A DNA stretch of 64,000 nt, from assembly GCF_008124615.1 (NCBI RefSeq), contig NZ_VNIB01000009.1, positions 1-64,000 on the forward strand. Reading direction: 5' to 3'. Below are positions 14,817 through 24,776 of the stretch, in pieces. Position 1 is the stretch's first letter. Every line of letters begins with the position of its first letter. This DNA comes from Geothermobacter ehrlichii (GTDB taxonomy: Bacteria > Desulfobacterota > Desulfuromonadia > Desulfuromonadales > Geothermobacteraceae). Made by a program: the position numbers and the translations under genes. The notes under the pieces were generated by a model. It was not told the DNA's origin, did not search any database, and was given only the letters and a program-made list of their open reading frames with translations.

Positions 14817-17800
14817 GATTCAACCCCGCGGGTGCGGGGAACACGGGCGCGAAAATCGCGCATCAAAGAGACGTACCGGTTCATCCCCGCGGGTGCGGGG
14901 AACACGGGCGCGAAAATCGCGCATCAAAGAGACGTACCGGTTCATCCCCGCGGGTGCGGGGAACACAGGCGAGGTCTCCATTTTCGCCGCCGAATTCCGG
15001 GTTCATCCCCGCGGGTGCGGGGAACACATCGACACCATTGCTCCGTCGAACCCGGTGAACGGTTCATCCCCGCGGGTGCGGGGAACACTACTACTCCGAC
15101 ACCAGCCCCATGGTCGGCGACGGTTCATCCCCGCGGGTGCGGGGAACACAGCATCATAACTCTTGCCGCTACCCGGCACACCGGTTCATCCCCGCGGGTG
15201 CGGGGAACACGCCATCGACCAGGGCAGCCAGTCCGGTAACATCGGTTCATCCCCGCGGGTGCGGGGAACACCCGAACGAAAGCAGAAACGGACATACCAA
15301 CGGCGGTTCATCCCCGCGGGTGCGGGGAACACACCGGCAGGCAAACTCAGCATGTCACCCCCCCCTCGGTTCATCCCCGCGGGTGCGGGGAACACTTTTT
15401 AGTGTGCGCTCGAACCGTCATTCTTTTCGGTTCATCCCCGCGGGTGCGGGGAACACACCGGCGAAGACCGCATCAACTGCCGCCCCAACGGTTCATCCCC
15501 GCGGGTGCGGGGAACACTGTCCGCTGGTGGCAAAAGTACGGGGAAAAGCCGGTTCATCCCCGCGGGTGCGGGGAACACGAATTTAACGCCAAAAAGAGTC
15601 ATGCTGTCACCGGTTCATCCCCGCGGGTGCGGGGAACACTGTCAAAGGATTATCGGTTCAAGGTCGATTGACGGTTCATCCCCGCGGGTGCGGGGAACAC
15701 GTCTTCATAACAAAAAAACAATAATTCTATATCGGTTCATCCCCGCGGGTGCGGGGAACACCCGCCGCAGTCAATCCCGGCTTCATCTCCGGACGGTTCA
15801 TCCCCGCGGGTGCGGGGAACACGTCTCGCTGAAATTCAGCTGAGGGATCGACTGCGGTTCATCCCCGCGGGTGCGGGGAACACCGAGCCAGCGCCTCGAG
15901 CAGGTGGCCCTGACGCGGTTCATCCCCGCGGGTGCGGGGAACACAACCCATGCGCCTCTTCCCGCTCATATCCCTGCGGTTCATCCCCGCGGGTGCGGGG
16001 AACACGTCTCCGCAAGCCGCTGAATCTGCTTGCAGGCCGGTTCATCCCCGCGGGTGCGGGGAACACTCGCCCTCACCTCGACTTTTTCTCAACATATTCG
16101 GTTCATCCCCGCGGGTGCGGGGAACACAGTAAATTCCGTGCAGTTGACGATTCAGTTCTCGGTTCATCCCCGCGGGTGCGGGGAACACCCAATCAGGCCG
16201 TTGAGATAATCGAGACAATCCGGTTCATCCCCGCGGGTGCGGGGAACACGGCTGGAACTCCACCCACACATGGTGGGCGAGCGGTTCATCCCCGCGGGTG
16301 CGGGGAACCCCCCCCCTCACGCTTTCGGGGATGATCGACCACCGGTTCATCCCCGCGGGTGCGGGGAACACTGTGCCGCCTTCCACCGGGCCTGTCTCTC
16401 TCGCGGTTCATCCCCGCGGGTGCGGGGAACACATCCTCTCGCCCCGACCAAATAAAAACAGCCGCGGTTCATCCCCGCGGGTGCGGGGAACACTGCTGCT
16501 CCCAATGCTCCCGGCAGAAAAGATGCGGTTCATCCCCGCGGGTGCGGGGAACACGCACTTGCCAAGCACAGCGCCAAGGGCTAAGACGGTTCATCCCCGC
16601 GGGTGCGGGGAACACCTCGCCGGCATCGCGCAGGCCGCCGATGAACTCGGTTCATCCCCGCGGGTGCGGGGAACACGGGTTGCCGGTGATGTGGCAGACG
16701 ATTTCGACCGGTTCATCCCCGCGGGTGCGGGGAACACGTCCAGCAGGTTGCGGGCCTCCCGGGCTTTCTCGGTTCATCCCCGCGGGTGCGGGGAACACCG
16801 TGACACTCGCGGCACAAGGCGCTGGTTTATCGGTTCATCCCCGCGGGTGCGGGGAACACGTGGTGACCACACGCTTGCCCTCCGGCGCGTCCGGTTCATC
16901 CCCGCGGGTGCGGGGAACACATCCTCTCGCCCCGACCAAATAAAAACAGCCACGGTTCATCCCCGCGGGTGCGGGGAACACATGGCCGACGCACGTGACA
17001 AGGGTATCGACCCCGGTTCATCCCCGCGGGTGCGGGGAACACAGGAAAAAATGAACCTCGGAATCAGTCTCGGCCGGTTCATCCCCGCGGGTGCGGGGAA
17101 CACTGGTATATCGATTACAGCCGGAGCTGTTATCACGGTTCATCCCCGCGGGTGCGGGGAACACGTCGTAGTCGCCGTAATACCATGACCGGCAGCAGGT
17201 TCATCCCCGCGGGTGCGGGGAACACATCACCTATCTCCTTTCAAAAATGCTCTTCCTCGGTTCATCCCCGCGGGTGCGGGGAACACCATGGACAAGCGAC
17301 AACCCCGACTGGTGGGGACGGTTCATCCCCGCGGGTGCGGGGAACACCATGAGCCTGGCCGGATGTGTGATTGATGACTCGGTTCATCCCCGCGGGTGCG
17401 GGGAACACCCGGTCCGGATGATCGAGGGAGCGCCAACCCACGGTTCATCCCCGCGGGTGCGGGGAACACCCCAGATAGCTGCGGGTGTTGTTGCGTTCGA
17501 GCGGTTCATCCCCGCGGGTGCGGGGAACACGTAGTTCGCGCCGACAGCCAGCCGTGCGTAACCGGTTCATCCCCGCGGGTGCGGGGAACACCAACAGGTA
17601 GTGTTGTCGTAGACCAGTGTGAGCGGTTCATCCCCGCGGGTGCGGGGAACACAAGGGAATCAGCAGCCCATCCCGGCAAGCCTGCGGTTCATCCCCGCGG
17701 GTGCGGGGAACACAAATGCAGGCGGAGTCGCACCAAGGTTAAATGCCGGTTCATCCCCGCGGGTGCGGGGAACACCAGTGCTGGATGCACAGGGCGCCGG

Positions 17801-18141
17801 GTTCAGTCGGTTCATCCCCGCGGGTGCGGGGAACACTTTCAGCCATTGAGTAAGGGTTGAAATCCATTCGGTTCATCCCCGCGGGTGCGGGGAACACCTG
17901 AGCGACCGCAAGAGCTTGAGAAAAGAAATCGGTTCATCCCCGCGGGTGCGGGGAACACCTGTCGTACAGGGTCTGTGAAGAAAGGTAGACCGGTTCATCC
18001 CCGCGGGTGCGGGGAACACGGCCGTCAGTTGGTTGACCGACAGCCCCATGGCGGTTCATCCCCGCGGGTGCGGGGAACACGATTTTCGCATCGGCCAGCC
18101 GTCGGGCGGCGTCGGTTCATCCCCGCGGGTGCGGGGAACAC
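14817..18141 (-). CRISPR. Type I-E CRISPR array, 55 repeats and 54 spacers
   Basis: Direct repeats of 28 bases, with a 29th position usually C on the plus strand, recur every 61 bases from 14817 to 18141. Written on the plus strand they start GGTTCATCCCC and end GCGGGGAACAC. The reverse complement is the I-E consensus type, so crRNA is transcribed on the minus strand from the cas2 side. The terminal repeat at 14817-14844 differs at two positions, as expected at the trailer end. The repeat at 16283 ends AACCC. Spacers are 33 bases, except one of 35 (15333-15367) and one of 34 (17714-17747). Two spacer duplications exist. ORFs calling repeated RFIPAGAGNT peptides here are artefacts. Confidence 0.99.
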
Positions 18142-18207
18142 ACTTCTTCTATCTAATCGAAAATATTATGTTTTCAAAGATCAACTAACCTTACCAAATA
18201 AAATCCC
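18142..18207 (-). promoter_or_regulatory. CRISPR leader (short, AT-rich)
   Basis: These 66 bases between the leader-end repeat and the cas2 stop are strongly AT-rich in a GC-rich genome, the usual leader composition. The leader must carry the array promoter and integration signals. It may extend into the 3' end of cas2. I could not identify a convincing IHF site. Confidence 0.6.
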
Positions 18208-19426
<1,219 letters not shown>

Positions 19427-19457
19427 ATCCCCCTCCCGTAGCTGGAATTGTCAATTG

Positions 19458-19769
19458 TCAGGCGACCGACTGGTTTCGCTTTTCCGGTTCGATAGCCAGG
19501 CGCAGCCCCATGGCGTGCAGAATCGCGGTGAGGCTCTTGATCTCCGGATTGCCACGGTTTGACAAGGTTCGGTAGAGGCTTTCGCGGCTGAGCTGGGCTT
19601 TTCGAGCCAGGGCGCTCATGCCGCCGCAGGCTTCGGCAACATTACGCAGGGCCAGCAGAAACACAGCGCGATCCCCCTCCTCGATAGCCGCGTTGAGGTA
19701 TGCGGCCGCCTCAACCGGGTCTTTGAGCGATTCGATCAGGTCACGTTGGTAGGATGTCTGTTCAGCCAT
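19458..19769 (-). CDS. HTH antitoxin, HigA/HI1420-like addiction module protein
   Basis: A 103-aa antitoxin-type DNA-binding protein. The N-terminus SYQRDLIESLKDPVEAAAYLNAAIEEGD and the HTH with GGMSALARKAQLSRESLYRTLS, followed by NRGNPEIKSLTAILHAMGLRL, are typical of the putative addiction-module antidote family. The ATG at 19769 follows AAAGGAGAT. It lies between cas1 and cas6e inside the cas operon on the same strand. Its toxin gene upstream is disrupted, so the antitoxin is now an orphan. It may still act as a repressor of the local promoter. Confidence 0.85.
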   Translation of the reverse strand: MAEQTSYQRDLIESLKDPVEAAAYLNAAIEEGDRAVFLLALRNVAEACGGMSALARKAQLSRESLYRTLSNRGNPEIKSLTAILHAMGLRLAIEPEKRNQSVA

Positions 19770-20110
19770 TCGCCGATCTCCTTTGATGGTACCGCCAATA
19801 TTCACTTCGAGCGAGCAATGTCTCGCCTCTGTGACGACTTGTCACCCCCGAGCAGCAACAGCACCAAGCGCGCGCCGTCCCTCGATACCCAAATAGACAC
19901 GATACCCCGGGCCGAAATTGATGCGGAGCTAAAAAAACGCCCTCGCCTACCGAACGATGATCTCCCAGATTTCCGAGACGCTCTCGATCCAGGCGCACCC
20001 GGATGCGCGCCCGACCCTGCACATCACGCAACCCTTCGAGCCAATCCTTGAAGGGTTTGTCACCCCGTTCGGTGACGTAGTAGTCGATCTTGGTAAGGAT
20101 ATGTCGGCAT
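19770..20110 (-). pseudogene. Disrupted RelE/HigB-type toxin (HI1419/Gp49-like)
   Basis: Three frames together encode a RelE/HigB-like toxin: IDYYVTERGDKPFKDWLEGL and VRLDRERLGNLGDHRSVGEG in one frame, LRINFGPGYRVYLGIEGRR in the next, and LVLLLLGGDKSSQRRDIA in the third. The tail SEYWRYHQRR returns to the first frame. The first shift is at a run of seven T (about 19930). No start codon opens the first frame. The intact order toxin then antitoxin is the normal layout for this family, so this is a decayed toxin rather than chance similarity. Confidence 0.7.
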
Positions 20111-20111
20111 A

Positions 20112-20140
20112 ATTGTAACTTATAAGCTACAAGCGGTCAA
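20112..20140 (-). promoter_or_regulatory. Promoter and palindromic operator of the toxin-antitoxin module
   Basis: On the minus strand, TTGACC (20140-20135), a 17-base spacer and TACAAT (20117-20112) form a good sigma-70 promoter. The palindrome TTGTAACTTATAAGCTACAA at 20113-20132 (18 of 20 symmetric) overlaps the spacer and -10, a typical autorepression site for an antitoxin. The promoter points into the toxin remnant, the antitoxin, cas1 and cas2. Confidence 0.65.
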
Positions 20141-20220
20141 AGGGAGAGCTCTGCATCATCACGCAGGAGCCAGCGACAGCAGGCCGCAGCCGAAGGCTTT
20201 GGCGGGGCCGATGTTGGTTG

Positions 20221-20898
20221 TCACTCCGCCATCGGCACCACAGACAGGAGTCCAAGCCCCATGACCTTGCCGTGCCCAATCCCAGTCTGCAAAGCGCCCC
20301 TGAACTTGTCCTCGTGCGTCACGGTGAGGATGCCATCATACAGCACTGAAAAGACCCGTATCTGGTTTCCGGAGTGCTGTCGCCCGCGCAGCATCTGTTC
20401 TTGGGAAATGCGCACGTCTATTCGACTTTGCGGCGATTCAGTCAAGTCGAACGCAGCAAAACGAGGCATGGCGAAGCCATGAAGCTGTCCCTTCCTTTCG
20501 ATCCATTGTTCCTGCTCCTCCTGACGCAGCAAACCCAGCCTCTTCCCTGCTCTACAGACGCTGGGATTGGCACGCAACCGGAAGCGAAACCGTTGCCCGG
20601 CCTTGAGAGAATCGATGTTGAGGCGGTCCATCAGGTCTATGGCAGGGGCAATATCTGCCAGCCAGTCTTTCACGCCGATCCGCTCCCAGTCTGGCAGTGT
20701 CCTGCTCTGTACCAGAATGCGAGGCTGTCCAAGGGCATCCGTCTCCGGTTCGAGACGCCAAAGAAATCCTCCCTTCGGGCACTTTGATTCCGGTGGGCTG
20801 AAGGCACGGCACAAGGTCGCGTGCAGCTGGTAGGGGTCGGACAGATCACGTCTTGCTTCGCGGCAGCGAAGATTGAGGTGAATTCTATGCAGGTACAT
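20221..20898 (-). CDS. cas6e: CRISPR pre-crRNA endonuclease Cas6e (CasE)
   Basis: A 225-aa RAMP endoribonuclease that cleaves the repeat hairpin of the pre-crRNA and stays in Cascade. The N-terminal DPYQLHATLCRAF carries the likely catalytic His. Both ferredoxin-like folds are covered, and the Gly-rich C-terminal loop GIGHGKVMGLGLLSVVP is canonical. The ATG at 20898 follows AGGAGG and overlaps cas5e by 14 bases. A 110-base gap separates its stop from the toxin remnant downstream. Confidence 0.95.
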   Translation of the reverse strand: MYLHRIHLNLRCREARRDLSDPYQLHATLCRAFSPPESKCPKGGFLWRLEPETDALGQPRILVQSRTLPDWERIGVKDWLADIAPAIDLMDRLNIDSLKAGQRFRFRLRANPSVCRAGKRLGLLRQEEQEQWIERKGQLHGFAMPRFAAFDLTESPQSRIDVRISQEQMLRGRQHSGNQIRVFSVLYDGILTVTHEDKFRGALQTGIGHGKVMGLGLLSVVPMAE

Positions 20899-21580
20899 GG
20901 GGCACCTCCTGCGGGAAGGGGATCCATTCCGAGCTTACATATCGGGCCCCGAAACGACGCTCGGCGAAGGAAGACAACGGCTGGTCCATCCTGAGAAGGC
21001 CTGAACCAGCATCCGATTCCATGGAAAGCCGCAACCTCTCGGGGACACTTTCCCAGTCTCGGGGGGAAGCGATCCATGGATAGCTCCTCAGGGTGTCCGC
21101 CAGCCCGGCATCCTGAATCCCGTCTCTAAGCCAGACAGGCTCGGACGGGACATAGGACTTTCTCCCCAATGCCAACGGCCAGACAGGATCGTGCAGGGCT
21201 GCATGCACACGCTCCAGCAGAGAACGGTCATTTCCGGACAACCCCACCAGAAAGGCGGCATCGGCCAGATAATCCCGGCGTGAAACGATACCATCCCTGG
21301 AGAGTCTTCCGTCCGCCTTGATGACCCTGTCTCCCTTGGCACAGCCCGCTGTCTGGTAATCCCTCTTCGGGATGCCCGGTCGGTCATGACGTACCCCCAT
21401 GACCAGCCTGGTCAGTGGCTCGAGGTCTGTCCAGTTTTCGCGGTCGATTCCCATCGCGGCGGCAATCAGACCCAGTACACCCGATTTGCTCGGCTCTTTG
21501 CCGGTGTCACGCTGGTCAAAGCGACTGGTCGTTCCCCACGATTGCATGGGTCCCACCAGCCGAAGCAACAAGGTCGGCAT
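20885..21580 (-). CDS. cas5e: Cascade subunit Cas5e (CasD)
   Basis: A 231-aa RAMP protein that caps the 5' handle of crRNA in Cascade. The family N-terminus LLLRLVGPMQSWGTTSRFD and PSKSGVLGLIAAAMGI are clear, as are the RDYLADAAFLVGL strand and PVWPLALGRKSYVP. It starts 3 bases after the cas7e stop and overlaps cas6e. Length is normal (about 225 in E. coli). Confidence 0.96.
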   Translation of the reverse strand: MPTLLLRLVGPMQSWGTTSRFDQRDTGKEPSKSGVLGLIAAAMGIDRENWTDLEPLTRLVMGVRHDRPGIPKRDYQTAGCAKGDRVIKADGRLSRDGIVSRRDYLADAAFLVGLSGNDRSLLERVHAALHDPVWPLALGRKSYVPSEPVWLRDGIQDAGLADTLRSYPWIASPRDWESVPERLRLSMESDAGSGLLRMDQPLSSFAERRFGARYVSSEWIPFPQEVPHVPA

Positions 21581-21583
21581 GGC

Positions 21584-22744
21584 TCACTCCTGTACGGCTG
21601 CGAGGGTCCCGTCCAACAACTCTTTCAATGATGCCACGACGCAGCCGAACCCTTCGTGCCGGGCACCAGCAAGATTGAGCACCAACGTCTGCTCGTCACC
21701 GCCATAGGCGGCCTGCAATATCCGGGCTTTTTCCGTCATAGCTTCGGCTGATTTCCGGGTTAAAGATTCCCCCTTACCGACTCGGATAGCGGTTTCAAAG
21801 GCATTTGCCAGGCTGCGTGGTGCCGTGTTGCGGCGGACAGCAATGGCCACAAATTCGGGCGGGTTGTGGGCTGCGAAAGTATTCTGCTTGCCGGTGGGCG
21901 CGGCCACCACAAAGCCTTCCAAGAACGCCCGCAGCCCTTTCCGGGCCAGCTCGGCATCGCCCTGAAGATTGTCAACGAGTTTTTCCCAGTCCACGACTGC
22001 GTAACGATAGAAACAGGCGGAATTGAATTCCACTGTCCCCATCATATCGGCACCCGCCGTGTCCTCCGGCTTGAGATCGTCCACCGCCGTATAAAAGTCG
22101 AACTCGCGGTCGACGGCATGGGTCGAAATGGCGTGGGCCACCTGGCAGGCGGCATCCTGATTCTTCTCCGGAAGATCGGCCAGCATGCGACCGAAAAGCG
22201 CGACATCCACCGCTTTGCCGCCGTTGAACACCTTGTCGAGAGCCTTCTTCAGCTCGGGATCGGCATTCTGCGCCGCCCGTTTCTTGGCTTTACCAGCTTT
22301 CTTCCCTTCCGCCACCGATTCGGCCGCAGGCGAGATCAATTCCCACTTTTCATGAATAATGTCGGCCAGCGCAGCGATCTCCCGTTTGCCGAGGAACAGG
22401 AGATATTCGGTCTTGCCATCGTCCTTCACCGAAATTTCCATGGCGGCCAGCGCCAATTTGGCCTTTTCTCTGGCTTCGTCCTCGTCATGCCCCTTGTCTT
22501 TCAGGGCTGCAGTGATTTCCTCGAGAACCCGCTTGGTCCGGAAGGCCACATCAGTCTCCTCAAGTGCGGCCCGCTCCATCAAATCTGTGAAATACCGGCG
22601 CACAGCGCGTTTGAAACACTGGCTGGAAACCCGAGCGCGGCGGGTGCCGCCGAAAATGGCATCCTTGGGTGCGCCGGTGTCGTCGCGGTTGAGGTTCGAC
22701 GGGGCGAAATTCTGCAAGGCATGGATTTCAATCAGCGTCTTCAT
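21584..22744 (-). CDS. cas7e: Cascade backbone subunit Cas7e (CasC/Cse4)
   Basis: A 386-aa backbone protein that oligomerises along the crRNA. Motifs are [39 protein letters not shown] near residue 35, [18 protein letters not shown] and [17 protein letters not shown]. There is a Lys/Ala-rich insertion near residue 165 ([17 protein letters not shown]). The ATG at 22744 is preceded by GGAGGAG and overlaps the cse2 stop by 4 bases. A longer upstream in-frame extension was rejected because it runs through cse2. Confidence 0.97.
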   Translation of the reverse strand: MKTLIEIHALQNFAPSNLNRDDTGAPKDAIFGGTRRARVSSQCFKRAVRRYFTDLMERAALEETDVAFRTKRVLEEITAALKDKGHDEDEAREKAKLALAAMEISVKDDGKTEYLLFLGKREIAALADIIHEKWELISPAAESVAEGKKAGKAKKRAAQNADPELKKALDKVFNGGKAVDVALFGRMLADLPEKNQDAACQVAHAISTHAVDREFDFYTAVDDLKPEDTAGADMMGTVEFNSACFYRYAVVDWEKLVDNLQGDAELARKGLRAFLEGFVVAAPTGKQNTFAAHNPPEFVAIAVRRNTAPRSLANAFETAIRVGKGESLTRKSAEAMTEKARILQAAYGGDEQTLVLNLAGARHEGFGCVVASLKELLDGTLAAVQE

Positions 22745-23259
22745 TGGACATTCTCCTCCTGTGTGTTGGATTCGATGGTAGTGTTGGTTGCGGCGCTCCT
22801 GTAATAGTCGCGCGCCCAGCGATTCTGAACCGGTTTGCGGGGATTGTTCCAGGCCAGAAGGTCGCTCAGCAAACTGCCAAAATCGAGTGGATAGTCTTTG
22901 AGCAGTGCAACCATCTGGCGCAAACGATGAAGAAGTTGATCTCTGTCTGCATCCAGCAAGGCGACAAATCGTTGTTCCGTACTCAAGGAACCGTTGGCAC
23001 TTTGATAAGCTGCGCACGCTCTGCCAAGAGACATCGGTTGCCCCTGCCGCCCTTCGCGCCAATGCAGGGCCCAGAGTCCGGCGGCGAGGTAGTGCATACC
23101 GCGTCGCCACTCGCTGGATTCATCGGGAAGAAATGGCTCGACATAGGGGTAGGCGGGGGGAAATGCGCCCGGCTCATACGCAAGGCTTCGCCTGAGCACG
23201 GCCCTCACTTTTCTGTCACGGGCATTCAGATCTTCCAGCCACTCGAAAAATGCACTCAT
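22741..23259 (-). CDS. cse2: Cascade small subunit Cse2 (CasB)
   Basis: A 172-aa, mostly helical subunit that stabilises the R-loop in Cascade. Recognised by size, position between cse1 and cas7e, and motifs such as [24 protein letters not shown], and [23 protein letters not shown] with its [18 protein letters not shown]-terminal helix. Four-base ATGA overlaps occur at both ends. Confidence 0.93.
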   Translation of the reverse strand: MSAFFEWLEDLNARDRKVRAVLRRSLAYEPGAFPPAYPYVEPFLPDESSEWRRGMHYLAAGLWALHWREGRQGQPMSLGRACAAYQSANGSLSTEQRFVALLDADRDQLLHRLRQMVALLKDYPLDFGSLLSDLLAWNNPRKPVQNRWARDYYRSAATNTTIESNTQEENVQ

Positions 23260-24776
23260 ACTCCCTCCTCTTGCGGTTCGAGTTTGGCGATTTCGTTAGT
23301 AAGTTCATGTAGCTTGCGGCTCAGTGGTCCTTCTGCTCTGGCCAGCGCCCTGATGGCCCACGCATTACCTGTGGATACAGATAACCTTTGATGCTCCCAG
23401 GCTTCGCTTAATGCGTGTCTGACAAACTTCAACCAAAGCCCTCGGATATCCTCTGGGTCTCGATCAAGCGTGAATTCCGACAAGATTTCATGAAATCTTG
23501 TCTCCAGGATGGACCAGTACCTCGGAGAAACAGGCATCTGCTCGACGAAAGCACTGATATCCTTTGCGGCTGGCTCGCGATTACCGCGACCAAGCAAATC
23601 ACGCGCAAAGTTGCGGCATGCCTGCCAAAGCGCCTTTTGGGCCCCTTCCGCATCCATAAGAAACTGGCGGATATCTGATCTTATGTAACGGTTGCCCGCC
23701 AAAGCTTCAGGGAGTGTGAAGCGCTCCATGCGCCAGAACTCGATCTTTGCCTTGTTGTTCGCCTGGCCAAGGATCATCACCGACCTGGGCAGCCTCTCCC
23801 GATCCGTTTTCGCAAGCCGCGCCGCATGTTCAATAACCTGGGGCGCGAGTTTCGAATCGTCAGGCAGCAGAGAATCAAAATCCCGCCAGATTCCGCGCTC
23901 GCGAAATTGAAGTGGCAGTCTGCCAAGCTTTACATCCTCGCGATAGCCAACCATCGGGTCGATGTAATCGGTGGCAGCAATGCCAACACCTGAAGCGAAT
24001 GCCAATTGACTCACGTGTCCGTCTTTTTCCTCCTTCAAACGGATAGAGCGGGTGCGCCAGCTGAACAGATCGGCCAGCCCGCCAGGTGGGCGAGCGATCC
24101 CTTTTTTGAGATCTTCGACCGTCTCAGGTTCTCGCTCCCAGAGAGGGAGGTCATTCTGTATGACCGCCCGATTTTGAGGGACCAGAGAAAAAATGAGGGT
24201 TTCCTCGAGATTGCGGGCTAGAGGCAGGGCCATAACCGCGGTCGCGGAAGGGGCTGTGCCGGTGTGGGCAAGTTCGCTCTTGCCACAGCTGACCGCATAT
24301 GTCTGAGTGGCCAGAATCCAGCGAGCTGCAGCCGCCGACGAAATACTCCCGGGGGAATCGACAACGACGTGATCGAACAGAATCTTGGCGTTATCGGCAT
24401 TATGTTCAGTCGCCAGTGCCGTCCAGGCCCGCCAGATTTTCGGTGTGAAGGACGGGACCTGTCCGAACGGGTATTTCTCATGGAAGAGCCAGAACCTGTC
24501 TCGCCATTTTTCGAGATAGGCGTTGATCTTCGCCACCGGAAAGCCGGAGCGGAACAGATCCCTGGCCTGATCGAAATCGGTGGGTCCCTCAAGGGCGCGA
24601 TAGAGGACGGCCAGCAGGAAGCGGTGCAGGGCAGCGACAACCAGGGGAGAGGGGTCTTCGATGGCGGCGATTTTCTTTGCATCAAGCAGGGTTTCGCGAA
24701 TCCCCAATTCGTCCCGACGCCCGTTAAGCAAACGGACCGGAATCCATTTCTCATCAATCAGGTTAAATCGACTCAT
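23256..24776 (-). CDS. cse1: Cascade large subunit Cse1 (CasA)
   Basis: A 506-aa PAM-recognising subunit that recruits Cas3. The N-terminus FNLIDEKWIPVRLLNG and the IRETLLDAKKIAAIEDPSPL that follows are typical of CasA. FLLAVLYRAL and the C-terminal four-helix bundle are also seen. It follows cas3 with a 4-base overlap. Length compares with 502 in E. coli. Confidence 0.96.
   Translation of the reverse strand: MSRFNLIDEKWIPVRLLNGRRDELGIRETLLDAKKIAAIEDPSPLVVAALHRFLLAVLYRALEGPTDFDQARDLFRSGFPVAKINAYLEKWRDRFWLFHEKYPFGQVPSFTPKIWRAWTALATEHNADNAKILFDHVVVDSPGSISSAAAARWILATQTYAVSCGKSELAHTGTAPSATAVMALPLARNLEETLIFSLVPQNRAVIQNDLPLWEREPETVEDLKKGIARPPGGLADLFSWRTRSIRLKEEKDGHVSQLAFASGVGIAATDYIDPMVGYREDVKLGRLPLQFRERGIWRDFDSLLPDDSKLAPQVIEHAARLAKTDRERLPRSVMILGQANNKAKIEFWRMERFTLPEALAGNRYIRSDIRQFLMDAEGAQKALWQACRNFARDLLGRGNREPAAKDISAFVEQMPVSPRYWSILETRFHEILSEFTLDRDPEDIRGLWLKFVRHALSEAWEHQRLSVSTGNAWAIRALARAEGPLSRKLHELTNEIAKLEPQEEGV

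Noticed and set aside
18142-18207. IHF binding site in the CRISPR leader
   Set aside because: AGATCAACTAACCTTA resembles the consensus but the spacing between the halves is wrong.
19762-20031. 89-aa minus-strand ORF as an intact toxin
   Set aside because: Only its first and last parts match the toxin family. The middle is out of frame, so it is a pseudogene reading.
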